From positions 27,690-91,689 of the forward strand of contig JBELJZ010000008.1 of assembly GCA_042089915.1 (NCBI GenBank): 64,000 nt of DNA, read 5' to 3'. Shown one piece after another: positions 16,881 through 25,520 of the stretch. The position numbers were made by a program, and so were the translations under genes. Source of the stretch: UBA8752 sp002172485. GTDB lineage: Bacteria > Bacteroidota > Bacteroidia > Flavobacteriales_D > Sanyastnellaceae. The notes beneath the pieces were generated by a model. It did no database searches. It worked only from the letters and a program-made list of their open reading frames with translations, and was not told where the DNA came from. Each line of letters starts with the position of its first letter. Position 1 is the first letter of the stretch.

Positions 16881-19800
16881 ATGAACTACAAGCGTCTGAA
16901 TGACTACACTGGATGGGCCGTTTGGCTGGTGGCCACCATCGTCTATCTCCTGACCATTGAACCCACCGCCAGCTTCTGGGATTGCGGGGAGTTTATCGCC
17001 TCTGCCTACAAGCTCGAGGTCGGACACCCGCCGGGTGCCCCGATGTTCATGCTGATCGCCCGTCTCTTCTCCATGTTCGTCCCCGCCATGTATGCGGCCA
17101 CGGCGGTCAATGTGATGAGCGCGATGGCGAGTTCCTTCACCATCCTCTTTCTGTTTTGGAGCATCACCCACCTGGCGCAGAAGCTCAGCATGACCCGCTG
17201 GACCGAGCGCCAGACCGAGCCGACGTCCGCCCAGCGCTTGGCCATTCTCGGCAGCGGTGCTGTGGGGGCCTTGGCCTACACCTTCAGCGACAGCTTCTGG
17301 TTCAGCGCCGTCGAGGGCGAGGTGTACGCTTTGAGTTCGCTGTTCACGGCGCTCGTATTCTGGGCCATCCTCAAGTGGGAGGCCCGTGCCGAAGCGCCGG
17401 GCAACCTGCGTTGGATCGTCCTGATCGCATACCTCATGGGCTTGTCGATTGGGGTGCACCTGCTCAACCTGCTCGCCATCCCGGCCATCGTGGCGGTATA
17501 CTATTTCAAGCGCAACACATTCAAGTGGCCCACCTTCATTGGCGCGTTGGCCTTGTCGCTCGCCCTGTTGCTGTTCGTGCAGTACAGCTTGATTCAGGGC
17601 TTCGTCAAGTTGGCGGCGCGCTTTGAGCTCGCCTTCGTCAACAGCATGGGCATGCCCTTCAATACGGGGGTCATCGTGTACCTGCTGCTCGTGACCGGCT
17701 TGTTGGTCGGTGCCCTTTGGTACAGCCGCAAGCGTGGGTGGTGGCAGTTGAATGTGGCCGCCTTGTCGGTGGCCATGATCCTCGTGGGGTACAGCACATT
17801 TGCCCTGATCGTGGTGCGCTCCGCGGCCAACCCGCCGATGGACGAGAACAATCCGGAGAACCTGTTTGCCCTGCTCGCCTACCTCAACCGGGAGCAGTAC
17901 GGAGATCGGCCTTTGGGAACGGGCCAATATTGGAACTCGCCCAACGACCAACAGAACCCTTACAACAACGGCAACGCCACGTATTTCCCGAGCCACAGCG
18001 TCTACAAGCAACGCGGTGCCATGAGCACCCGGGTGGCCACGTTCCGACAGGAGTTTGCCGCCGAGAAGTACGTTTCGGAAAACGAAGGAACGCTCTCCAT
18101 CATGCAGGAGTACGTCGACAGCGGGGAGAAGAAGAACGGGGTGCCGAATTACGACAGCCGTTACACCATGGTGTTCCCCCGGATGTACTCCAGTCAGTCG
18201 AACCACATTCGGGAGTACAAGCGCTGGTCCAACTACAAGGGCTGGAATGAGACGGCGGCCTTCATCAGCCCGTTGGACGGGGTGGAGCGCGATGCCGCGG
18301 CCTTTGAGCTGCACCTGTCGTCCCGCATTCTGGGAGGCCAGCTGGACAAAAACGAATTGACCCGGACCCTCAACAACCTGTACCGCAGTTTCGACCAGCG
18401 GTTTGGGGCCAAGTTCGAGGTGCGCAGCGGGACCGAAATCATCGTCGGCCGAGGCGGTGAGGCACGTTTGGCAGACCTGACGAATCCCGAAATCCGCCGG
18501 ACCCTGTCCCAGATGATGGTGGAAGACCTGTCCCAAGGCTTGAGTCGTGGGCGCACTTACGCCCAAAGCCTACAGCGCACGTTGAATGGCCTCGAGCAGC
18601 AGGTGCGGGCCGGGACGCAGCGCGCCAACCGGACGCGTTCGTCGGAGGACATCCGAGAGGTGCAGCGCCTGCAAGGTCAGGCAGACCGGTACCACGAACT
18701 GCTCGTGCCCTCCCAAGCCGAGAACCTGCGCTTCTTCACCCGATATCAGGTGGGGTGGATGTACCTGCGCTATTTCATGTGGAACTTCTCCGGGCGCCAG
18801 AACGACACCCAGGGCCATGGAGATTTCCTAGACGGAAACTGGGTCTCCGGAGTAGACTTCATTGACGCGGAGCGCCTCGGCAGCCGCGACCACATTCCGC
18901 CGCACCGCGCGGCCGACAAGGGTCACAACCGGTTCTACCTCTTCCCGCTTCTTCTGGGCCTCATCGGCCTCGTGTTCCAGGCCATACGCGGGTGGAAGGA
19001 CTTCACGGTGACGGGATTGCTCTTCATTTTGACGGGCTTGGCGATCGTGGTCTACCTCAACCAGTATCCCCTGCAGCCGCGGGAGCGGGATTATGCCTAT
19101 GTCGGCTCGTTCTATGCGTTCGCCATTTGGATTGGCCTCGGGGTGTACGCGCTGTTTGACATGGCCGGCCACCTGAAGGGCCGCGATCTGGGGCTGGCTG
19201 CGGGTGCGCCGTTGGCGTTGGCCTTGGTCCTCTTCGGCTTGGAGACAGCCTCCGGCGGGAGCCACGCCCTGAGTTACGGGCTGTTTTACCTCGGGGCCTT
19301 GTCCGCTGTGCTGATGGGATTGGCCTTTGCCTTGGGCCGCTCCGGAAATGAAGGACTTAACGCGGCCGTGTTCTCCGGCTTGCTGCTCCTCATCCCCCTG
19401 CAGATGGGGGCGGAAGGCTGGGATGACCACAGCCGGGCCCGCCGCCGCACGGGTGTGGACATGGCCAAGAATTACCTCGACAGCTTGGCCCCGAACGCCA
19501 TCCTGTTCACCAATGGTGACAACGACACGTTCCCCCTGTGGTATGTGCAGGAGGTGGAAGGCTACCGCACCGATGTGCGCATCGTCAATCTCAGCCTGCT
19601 CAACACCGACTGGTACGTCGAGCAGATGAAGCGCCGTGCCTACGACAGTGCTCCGGTGCCGATTCGCATGGGCGAGGAGCAGTATCGCCAAGGCACGCGT
19701 GACATCGTGTTGATGGACCCGCCGGCCAATCCGAATGCCCCTTACGTGGACATTGAAACGGCGATGCGCCAGGCCCTCAACGACAATGACCTCGTGGACT

Positions 19801-20753
19801 ACGGGGGCGGACGCAAGTATGCCCACCTCCCGTCCAACAGCTTCCGCGTTCCGGTGGACAGCGCGTACGCGGTTCAATCCGGTTTGGTGTTGCCCGAGGA
19901 AGTGGACCTCATGGTCGACGCATTGGAATGGACCATCACGGATGGGAGCGGTACCCCGCGTCAGTATGTCCTGAAGAACCAGTTCATGGTGATGGAGATC
20001 CTGCGGAACAACAACTGGGAACGTCCGGTGTACTTCGCGGTCACCATTGGCCCGGACAGCTATGTCGGACTGCAGGACTACTTCCGTCTGGAGGGCTTGG
20101 CATGGCGCCTCGTCCCCGTCAAGTATGGGTCCCGCGGCGGCCAGCCGACCGGCATTGCCAAGAACATCATGTACACCAATGTCATGGAGAAGTTCCAGTG
20201 GGGTGGCATGGACGCCGAGGACGAGATCTACATGGATGAGAACAACCGCCGGATGGCGACCAACATCCGCCTGCAGCTGACCAACCTGGCTGACGGATTT
20301 ATCCGCAGTGGCTCCTCCGACCAAGGCTTGGAAGTGCTGCAGAAGATGCTGGAGGCCACTCCGTCCCGCAATGTGCCGTACACCCGGGTGGTGCTTCCGG
20401 TGGTCGAGTTGTTGGCCGGATTGGCGGAGGACCCCCAATTGTCCGATGCCCAGAAGGCAGAGGCTGCGGCGCTTGCCAAGGAGGTGGGGACCGAGCTCTT
20501 CACACAGTTGGCGGACGACATGGATTACTTCATCCGCCTCGACGACGAGCGTTACTTCGCGTCCGACCAGAGCATCCAGGTGGCCATGGCGGTGACCCAG
20601 CGCATTTCCGGCGCCTTGGAAGATGCCTTGCCCGAAGACGAGCAGGTCCAAGCCGTGGTGGCACGCTTGAAGCAAATCCGCAAGGACAACTCGGACCGCC
20701 AGCGCGGCCAGTTTGCCGAATCTCCTGTCTTTGATCCGGACGCCCAGCCCTGA
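16881..20753 (+). CDS. GT117 / DUF2723 family membrane glycosyltransferase-like protein
   Basis: A 1290-aa protein with about twelve transmembrane helices in residues 10-330 and 690-860 and large soluble regions. The N terminus has the family signature SFWDCGEFIASAYKLEVGHPPGAP, the acidic residues expected of GT-C-fold lipid-linked sugar transferases. A second conserved block is YPLQPRERDYAYVGSFYAFAIWIG. After about residue 870 comes a soluble part beginning NAILFTNGDNDTFPLWYVQE. Such proteins are widespread in Bacteroidota and are placed in CAZy GT117; a role in protein O-glycosylation or envelope glycan assembly is plausible but not shown. The stop overlaps the purN start (TGATG). Confidence 0.88.
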   Translation: MNYKRLNDYTGWAVWLVATIVYLLTIEPTASFWDCGEFIASAYKLEVGHPPGAPMFMLIARLFSMFVPAMYAATAVNVMSAMASSFTILFLFWSITHLAQKLSMTRWTERQTEPTSAQRLAILGSGAVGALAYTFSDSFWFSAVEGEVYALSSLFTALVFWAILKWEARAEAPGNLRWIVLIAYLMGLSIGVHLLNLLAIPAIVAVYYFKRNTFKWPTFIGALALSLALLLFVQYSLIQGFVKLAARFELAFVNSMGMPFNTGVIVYLLLVTGLLVGALWYSRKRGWWQLNVAALSVAMILVGYSTFALIVVRSAANPPMDENNPENLFALLAYLNREQYGDRPLGTGQYWNSPNDQQNPYNNGNATYFPSHSVYKQRGAMSTRVATFRQEFAAEKYVSENEGTLSIMQEYVDSGEKKNGVPNYDSRYTMVFPRMYSSQSNHIREYKRWSNYKGWNETAAFISPLDGVERDAAAFELHLSSRILGGQLDKNELTRTLNNLYRSFDQRFGAKFEVRSGTEIIVGRGGEARLADLTNPEIRRTLSQMMVEDLSQGLSRGRTYAQSLQRTLNGLEQQVRAGTQRANRTRSSEDIREVQRLQGQADRYHELLVPSQAENLRFFTRYQVGWMYLRYFMWNFSGRQNDTQGHGDFLDGNWVSGVDFIDAERLGSRDHIPPHRAADKGHNRFYLFPLLLGLIGLVFQAIRGWKDFTVTGLLFILTGLAIVVYLNQYPLQPRERDYAYVGSFYAFAIWIGLGVYALFDMAGHLKGRDLGLAAGAPLALALVLFGLETASGGSHALSYGLFYLGALSAVLMGLAFALGRSGNEGLNAAVFSGLLLLIPLQMGAEGWDDHSRARRRTGVDMAKNYLDSLAPNAILFTNGDNDTFPLWYVQEVEGYRTDVRIVNLSLLNTDWYVEQMKRRAYDSAPVPIRMGEEQYRQGTRDIVLMDPPANPNAPYVDIETAMRQALNDNDLVDYGGGRKYAHLPSNSFRVPVDSAYAVQSGLVLPEEVDLMVDALEWTITDGSGTPRQYVLKNQFMVMEILRNNNWERPVYFAVTIGPDSYVGLQDYFRLEGLAWRLVPVKYGSRGGQPTGIAKNIMYTNVMEKFQWGGMDAEDEIYMDENNRRMATNIRLQLTNLADGFIRSGSSDQGLEVLQKMLEATPSRNVPYTRVVLPVVELLAGLAEDPQLSDAQKAEAAALAKEVGTELFTQLADDMDYFIRLDDERYFASDQSIQVAMAVTQRISGALEDALPEDEQVQAVVARLKQIRKDNSDRQRGQFAESPVFDPDAQP

Positions 20754-21370
20754 TGGACAACCGCGTGGCCAAAGTGGCCATCCTGGCCAGCGGGTCGGGA
20801 ACCAATGCAGAGCGGCTGATGGCCGCAGCGAATCGCACTCCGGATGTGGAGGTGGTCCTGGTGGCTTCCAACCGCGCTCGGGCAGGTGCGCTGGAGCGCG
20901 CCGCTTCATTGGGGGTGCCCACGTGGACGTTTGGCCGGACTGAGCTCGAAGCTGGTAGGGTCACGGAATGGTTGCGTGAGGCGGGGGCGGACTTCGTGGC
21001 CCTCGCCGGGTTCCTGATGAAGGTGCCCGACGACTTGGTCGCGGCCTTTTCCGGCCGCATGCTCAACCTGCATCCCAGCCTGTTGCCGGCATTTGGCGGC
21101 AAGGGCATGTACGGCCACCATGTGCACGAGGCCGTGCATGCTGCCTTGGCGGCTGGTGAGGTCAACCGCACCGGCATCACACTCCACTGGGTGGACGCGG
21201 ACTATGACACGGGAGCCCCTTTCTTCCAGGCCGACGTGCGCCTCATGGACGGTGACACACCGGACAGCATCGCAGAAAAAGTCCGCCAACTCGAAGTGGA
21301 ACACTATGCGCCGCAAACCTTGCGCGCCATCCGGGAATCGCTATCCTTGCCTGACCCGGCTGCGGGTTGA
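20753..21370 (+). CDS. purN: Phosphoribosylglycinamide formyltransferase
   Basis: Transfers a formyl group from 10-formyl-THF to GAR in de novo purine synthesis. 205 aa. The nucleotide-binding loop is ASGSGTNAERL, the catalytic block is NLHPSLLPAFGGKGMYG with the Asn/His pair, and the downstream aspartate is in DYDTGAPFFQ. The start overlaps the GT117 stop by one base, so translation is probably coupled. This pairing with a membrane glycosyltransferase has no obvious functional meaning. Confidence 0.95.
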   Translation: MDNRVAKVAILASGSGTNAERLMAAANRTPDVEVVLVASNRARAGALERAASLGVPTWTFGRTELEAGRVTEWLREAGADFVALAGFLMKVPDDLVAAFSGRMLNLHPSLLPAFGGKGMYGHHVHEAVHAALAAGEVNRTGITLHWVDADYDTGAPFFQADVRLMDGDTPDSIAEKVRQLEVEHYAPQTLRAIRESLSLPDPAAG

Positions 21371-21380
21371 CCCCATCGAC

Positions 21381-21971
21381 ATGCAACTCAATTGGACGGA
21401 ACTCCTGAAGTCAACCATGGTGATGTTCGCCGTGATTGACATTGTTGGCTCCATTCCCTTCCTCCTCGATATCAAGCGGAAGGCGGGCGATATCCAGGCG
21501 GAGAAAGCGAGCCTCGTGGCCCTCGGCATCATGCTGGCCTTCCTGTTCCTCGGTGAGGGTGTCATCAACTTTCTCGGCATCGACGTCAACTCCTTTGCGG
21601 TAGCGGGCTCCATCGTCATGTTCTTTATGGCGCTCGAGATGATCCTGGGCATCACCTTGTTCAAGCAGAGCGCAGAGTCGATGAAGACGGCCACCATTGT
21701 CCCGGTGGCCTTCCCCCTGATCGCCGGGGCGGGCAGCATGACCTCCATCATTTCGCTGCGCGCGGAATTCGCCGCCATCAACATCGCCATTGCCATCCTG
21801 GTCAACATGGCGCTGGTCTATCTGGTGTTGCGCCTGACCGGCCGCATCGAACGGGCTCTGGGAGAAGGCGGCATGGCTGTCCTGCAAAAGGTGTTCGGCA
21901 TCATCCTGCTCGCCATTGCGGTGAAATTGTTCTCTGCCAACGCCGCCCAATTGTTCCACGCCCATGGCTGA
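21381..21971 (+). CDS. MarC family (UPF0056) integral membrane protein
   Basis: A 196-aa protein with six hydrophobic helices; family hallmarks are FAVIDIVGSIPFLLDI in helix 1 and VAFPLIAGAGSMTSII in the middle, which matches the conserved PLLAGPG-like loop. Function of MarC proteins is not established despite the name, and a role in multiple antibiotic resistance has been dismissed for the E. coli protein. ATG 21381 is used because the longer frame from 21093 runs inside purN. It overlaps rnhA by 8 nt. Confidence 0.88.
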   Translation: MQLNWTELLKSTMVMFAVIDIVGSIPFLLDIKRKAGDIQAEKASLVALGIMLAFLFLGEGVINFLGIDVNSFAVAGSIVMFFMALEMILGITLFKQSAESMKTATIVPVAFPLIAGAGSMTSIISLRAEFAAINIAIAILVNMALVYLVLRLTGRIERALGEGGMAVLQKVFGIILLAIAVKLFSANAAQLFHAHG

Positions 21972-22425
21972 TCCCGTCGTCATCCATACCGACGGTGGCG
22001 CCTCCGGCAATCCCGGCCCGGGGGGGTATGGCGCCATTCTCCAATGGGGCGGGCGGCGCAAGGAATTGACCGCGGGCTATCGGCTGACCACCAACAACCG
22101 CATGGAGTTGCTGGCGGTCATCGTGGCACTCGAGGCCCTGAAGCGGGATGGTACGGAGTGCTGGGTGGTCAGCGACAGCAAGTATGTCATCGACGCCGTG
22201 CAGAAGGGGTGGGTCTTCAATTGGGAGAAGAAGGGCTACAAGGGCAAGAAGAACCCAGACCTCTGGCAACGTTTCCTCAAGGTGTACCGGCGCCACAAGG
22301 TCCGGTTTGACTGGGTCAAGGGACACGCGGGGAACCCGATGAACGAGCGGGCCGACCACTTGGCCGTCACGGCTTACCAGCAGAAGGGCCTGCTGGTGGA
22401 CGAGGGCTACGAGGCCACCGTCTGA
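21964..22425 (+). CDS. rnhA: Ribonuclease HI
   Basis: Cleaves RNA in RNA-DNA hybrids. 153 aa, the usual length. The four catalytic acidic positions are visible: D in IHTDGGASGNPGPGGYG, E in NRMELLAVI, D in VSDSKYVIDAV and D in GNPMNERADHLA. The stop abuts the stop of the convergent pseudouridine synthase with no base between, forming TGATCA. Confidence 0.96.
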   Translation: MADPVVIHTDGGASGNPGPGGYGAILQWGGRRKELTAGYRLTTNNRMELLAVIVALEALKRDGTECWVVSDSKYVIDAVQKGWVFNWEKKGYKGKKNPDLWQRFLKVYRRHKVRFDWVKGHAGNPMNERADHLAVTAYQQKGLLVDEGYEATV

Positions 22426-23403
22426 TCACGCGTAGCCGTGTTGGGTCAGGGCTTCTGCGGCCCACCGGATCCGTTTGTATTTCCGAGGGACTTGAGCCAA
22501 TGCGTCGCAGGCGTTGCCATGGTCCCCTTGGGGCACCGTGAGTCCGATGGCGCAGAGGAACAGGCCGTGACCCATGTAGCGCGGGGCCGTTTTTGGATCC
22601 ACGCCGGGCGCAGCATGGACGTCCTCTCCAACGAGCGGATGGCCCAGGTCGGCCAAGTGACGGCGAATCTGGTGTGTGCGGCCCGTGGTGGGCCAGACCT
22701 CGAGCAACGTGGCCTCTCCGTGGACAGGAAGCGCACCTTGCCCCAAGACGCGCCAGGTGGTATGCGCGGATTTCCCATCGAGCCGGGCATTGGATTCGCC
22801 ATCCTCAACCTTCCCGACTGCCAGGGCGAGGTAGCGCTTGCGCACCTGCCGTTCGGCAAAGGTGTGACCGAGGGACTGGGCGGCGCGAAGGGTCAACGCG
22901 ATGCACACCCAGCCCGCGGTGGCGCGGTCCAAGCGGTGGACCGGTCGGGGGAAGGGCATGCCATCGGCTTGGGTGGGCTGTAGGGTGAGGCGCTCCTCGG
23001 GTGTCCCGTGTTTGGCCTGATGGGCGATGACCCCTGCAAGGTGGAAGTGGCCGGGCCCATTGGTGGGCAGTCCGGCGGGCTTCCAGACGAAGGCCGCATC
23101 GCTGCCAGGGGAACGCACCACCCGCAGGTGGCGCGGAGCACGTGGGCCGGGATCAGGGAGCTCCACACTTCGTGGGACGTACTCGATCCTGTCGCCTTCC
23201 TTCACGAACAGGGCGGTTCCCGCGGGTTGTCCATTGCATCGGATGTCTCCACGGTCGAGGGCCTTGCGGCACGATTTGCGGCTGGGCAACCAATCCGGGA
23301 GCAGGCCCACCAAGGCTTCTTGCAGGCGCAGGCCCACCCTGTCGGCCCCAATCGTGGCCGAAGCGGTGACAAATTCCTCTGCAGATGTGGGTTCCCGGTC
23401 CAT
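22426..23403 (-). CDS. RluA-family pseudouridine synthase
   Basis: Isomerises uridine to pseudouridine in rRNA or tRNA. 325 aa. An S4-like RNA-binding segment occupies about residues 35-85 (SRKSCRKALDRGDIRCNGQPA). The catalytic motif PVHRLDRATAGW carries the aspartate, and the TGRTHQIRRHLADLGHPLVGE block is the conserved RluA motif III. The target site (RluC/D-like or tRNA) cannot be decided from sequence alone. It is divergent from the glutaryl-CoA dehydrogenase gene with 42 bp between the starts. Confidence 0.9.
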   Translation of the reverse strand: MDREPTSAEEFVTASATIGADRVGLRLQEALVGLLPDWLPSRKSCRKALDRGDIRCNGQPAGTALFVKEGDRIEYVPRSVELPDPGPRAPRHLRVVRSPGSDAAFVWKPAGLPTNGPGHFHLAGVIAHQAKHGTPEERLTLQPTQADGMPFPRPVHRLDRATAGWVCIALTLRAAQSLGHTFAERQVRKRYLALAVGKVEDGESNARLDGKSAHTTWRVLGQGALPVHGEATLLEVWPTTGRTHQIRRHLADLGHPLVGEDVHAAPGVDPKTAPRYMGHGLFLCAIGLTVPQGDHGNACDALAQVPRKYKRIRWAAEALTQHGYA

Positions 23404-23433
23404 GGGAGGTCAAGTGTACGATGGACCACGTTG

Positions 23434-23441
23434 TATTTTTG
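23434..23441 (+). promoter_or_regulatory. -7 box (TATTTTTG) abutting the gcdH start
   Basis: Exact TAnnTTTG match followed by ACAC and then ATG. With transcription starting about 4 nt after the box, the message would be leaderless. Confidence 0.6.
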
Positions 23442-23445
23442 ACAC

Positions 23446-24645
23446 ATGAACATGGGTTCCGTGAAGACCGACCTCTACCAAGGTCACGATTACTACATGA
23501 TGGACGACCTCCTCACGGAGGAGCACAAGCTGATCCGCGATGCAGCCCGCGCCTGGGTCAAGCAGGAAGTCAGCCCCATCATCGAAGACGCTGCGGAGAC
23601 GCAGGTGTTCCCCAAGCATTTGTTGCCCGGCCTCGGGGCCATTGGCGCTTTCGGTCCGTACATCCCAGAGGAGTACGGCGGTGCCGGCCTCGACCAGATT
23701 TCCTACGGCATCCTCATGCAGGAGCTGGAGCGTTGCGACAGTGGCCTCCGCAGCACGGCGTCCGTACAGAGTTCCCTCGTGATGTACCCGATTTGGAAGT
23801 ACGGATCTGAGGAACAGAAGATGAAGTACCTGCCCAAGCTCGCCACCGGTGAGATGATGGGCTGCTTTGGCCTCACCGAGCCCGACCACGGCTCCAACCC
23901 GGGAGGCATGGTCACCCACTACAAGGACGCCGGCGACGGCGAAAACGTGATTCTCAACGGCGCCAAGATCTGGATTTCCAATGCGCCTTTCGCGGACATT
24001 GCGGTCGTTTGGGCCAAGAACGAGGAGGGCCGCATCCACGGCATCGTTGTGGAGCGCGGCATGGAAGGGTTCTCCACGCCCAAGATGACCGGCAAGTGGA
24101 GCCTTCGGGCCTCCGACACCGGTGAGCTCGTGTTCGAGGACGTCAAGGTGCCGAAGTCGCACATTCTGCCAGGCCGTTCTGGCCTCGGCGCTCCGCTGAG
24201 CTGCCTCGACAGTGCCCGTTACGGCATCGCTTGGGGCGCCATCGGCGCTGCTTTGGACTGCTACGACACCGCCTTGCGCTACGCCAAGCAGCGCGAGCAG
24301 TTTGGCCGTCCCATCGCAGGATTCCAATTGCAGCAGAAGAAACTCGCCGAGATGATCACCGAGATCACCAAGGCCCAGCTACTGACCCTCCGTTTGGGTC
24401 AGCTCCGCAACGAGGGCAAGGCGACCAGCGCCCAGATTTCGATGGCCAAGCGGAACAACGTGGAGATTGCCTTGCAGATCGCCCGCGAAGCCCGTCAGGT
24501 GCTCGGCGGCATGGGCATCACCGGGGAGTACCCGATCATGCGTCACATGATGAATCTGGAGTCCGTGGTGACCTACGAGGGCACGCACGACATCCACCTG
24601 CTCATCACCGGCCTCGATATCACCGGCGAGAACGCCTTCAAGTGA
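23446..24645 (+). CDS. gcdH: Glutaryl-CoA dehydrogenase-like acyl-CoA dehydrogenase
   Basis: FAD enzyme that oxidises and decarboxylates glutaryl-CoA to crotonyl-CoA in lysine and tryptophan breakdown. 399 aa. The segments RSTASVQSSLVMYPI, GCFGLTEPDHGSNP, KWSLRASDTGELVF and LDSARYGIAWG follow the GcdH subfamily closely rather than short-chain acyl-CoA dehydrogenases. The catalytic glutamate is in VTYEGTHDIH (about E378). A promoter box ends 4 nt before ATG 23446; ATG 23452 is an in-frame alternative. With kynurenine-pathway genes in the window it fits tryptophan catabolism, although lysine is equally possible. Confidence 0.9.
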   Translation: MNMGSVKTDLYQGHDYYMMDDLLTEEHKLIRDAARAWVKQEVSPIIEDAAETQVFPKHLLPGLGAIGAFGPYIPEEYGGAGLDQISYGILMQELERCDSGLRSTASVQSSLVMYPIWKYGSEEQKMKYLPKLATGEMMGCFGLTEPDHGSNPGGMVTHYKDAGDGENVILNGAKIWISNAPFADIAVVWAKNEEGRIHGIVVERGMEGFSTPKMTGKWSLRASDTGELVFEDVKVPKSHILPGRSGLGAPLSCLDSARYGIAWGAIGAALDCYDTALRYAKQREQFGRPIAGFQLQQKKLAEMITEITKAQLLTLRLGQLRNEGKATSAQISMAKRNNVEIALQIAREARQVLGGMGITGEYPIMRHMMNLESVVTYEGTHDIHLLITGLDITGENAFK

Positions 24646-24725
24646 GGGCCTGAGCCTTTCTGAGCCCGTCCATGCCGGTCGCCAAGGGCTGGGCGATGGA
24701 CCGCATCCTGCGCTCGGCAGGCTGG

Positions 24726-25520
24726 TCAGTTCTGGCGGGCATCCGCGTCTTCGAGAAACGGCAGTTTTTGTCGAAACGTCATCATCTCGTCTCGGCTCAA
24801 GGTGGCTTGGAGTGTGGCGGGTTGGCCGTTGTCTCCAGCGTCTGCAAGCAGGGTTCCTGCGAAGTTGGCAATGAGGCTGTCCCCGGCGTACCGATGCCCA
24901 TTGCCGTCTGTTCCGGAGCGGTTGATGCCGACCACGAAGCATTGGTTCTCGATGGCGCGGGCCTGAAGCAGGGTGCGCCAAGCCGCCGACCGGGTTTCGG
25001 GCCAATTGGCCACGTACAGAGCGAGGTCGTAGGGCACTGAACGGTCATTGCGCACGAACACGGGGAAGCGCAAATCATAGCAGACCTGCAGGAGGATGCG
25101 GAGTCCGCGGAAGTCCAGCTCGACCCGGTCGTCGCCCGCCGTGAAGTGGCTGTGCTCCCCGGCCAGCGTGAACAGGTGCCGCTTGTCGTAGAATGAAGGG
25201 TTTCCTTCTCCGCTCGGGGGGATGAACCAGAAGCGGTTCCTGGGTTGGTCTTCGGCGTCGAAGCAGGCGATGCTGCCGGCGATGGCGGCTCCGAGCCGGT
25301 CGGCCCATCCTTGCATCCATTTCACGTCGTTGCCCGGTCCGTCGGTGGAGGAAATGGGAGGCCAGCTGAATCCGGTGGTGAACATTTCCGGCAGGACCAC
25401 GAGATCACAGGAGCCGGCGGGGATGTCGGCCAAGAGGGTGTCGAAGTGGGCGAGGTTGGCGTCGGGATTGCGCCAATGGAGATCGGCCTGGAGGCCGACG
25501 ATGCGGAGTTCAGCGGGCAT
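24726..25520 (-). CDS. Nitrilase-family amidohydrolase, omega-amidase (YafV-like)
   Basis: A 264-aa carbon-nitrogen hydrolase with the Glu-Lys-Cys triad: E in VVLPEMFTTGF, K in FYDKRHLF and C in LQVCYDLRFPVF. These sequences match the YafV/omega-amidase branch, which hydrolyses 2-oxoglutaramate and 2-oxosuccinamate made by glutamine or asparagine transaminases. ATG 25520 overlaps the end of the aminotransferase gene by 11 nt, so the pair is translationally coupled and probably forms a glutamine transaminase-omega-amidase pathway, removing the oxoacid amide and pulling transamination forward. It is the last gene of the minus-strand rimP operon. Confidence 0.88.
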   Translation of the reverse strand: MPAELRIVGLQADLHWRNPDANLAHFDTLLADIPAGSCDLVVLPEMFTTGFSWPPISSTDGPGNDVKWMQGWADRLGAAIAGSIACFDAEDQPRNRFWFIPPSGEGNPSFYDKRHLFTLAGEHSHFTAGDDRVELDFRGLRILLQVCYDLRFPVFVRNDRSVPYDLALYVANWPETRSAAWRTLLQARAIENQCFVVGINRSGTDGNGHRYAGDSLIANFAGTLLADAGDNGQPATLQATLSRDEMMTFRQKLPFLEDADARQN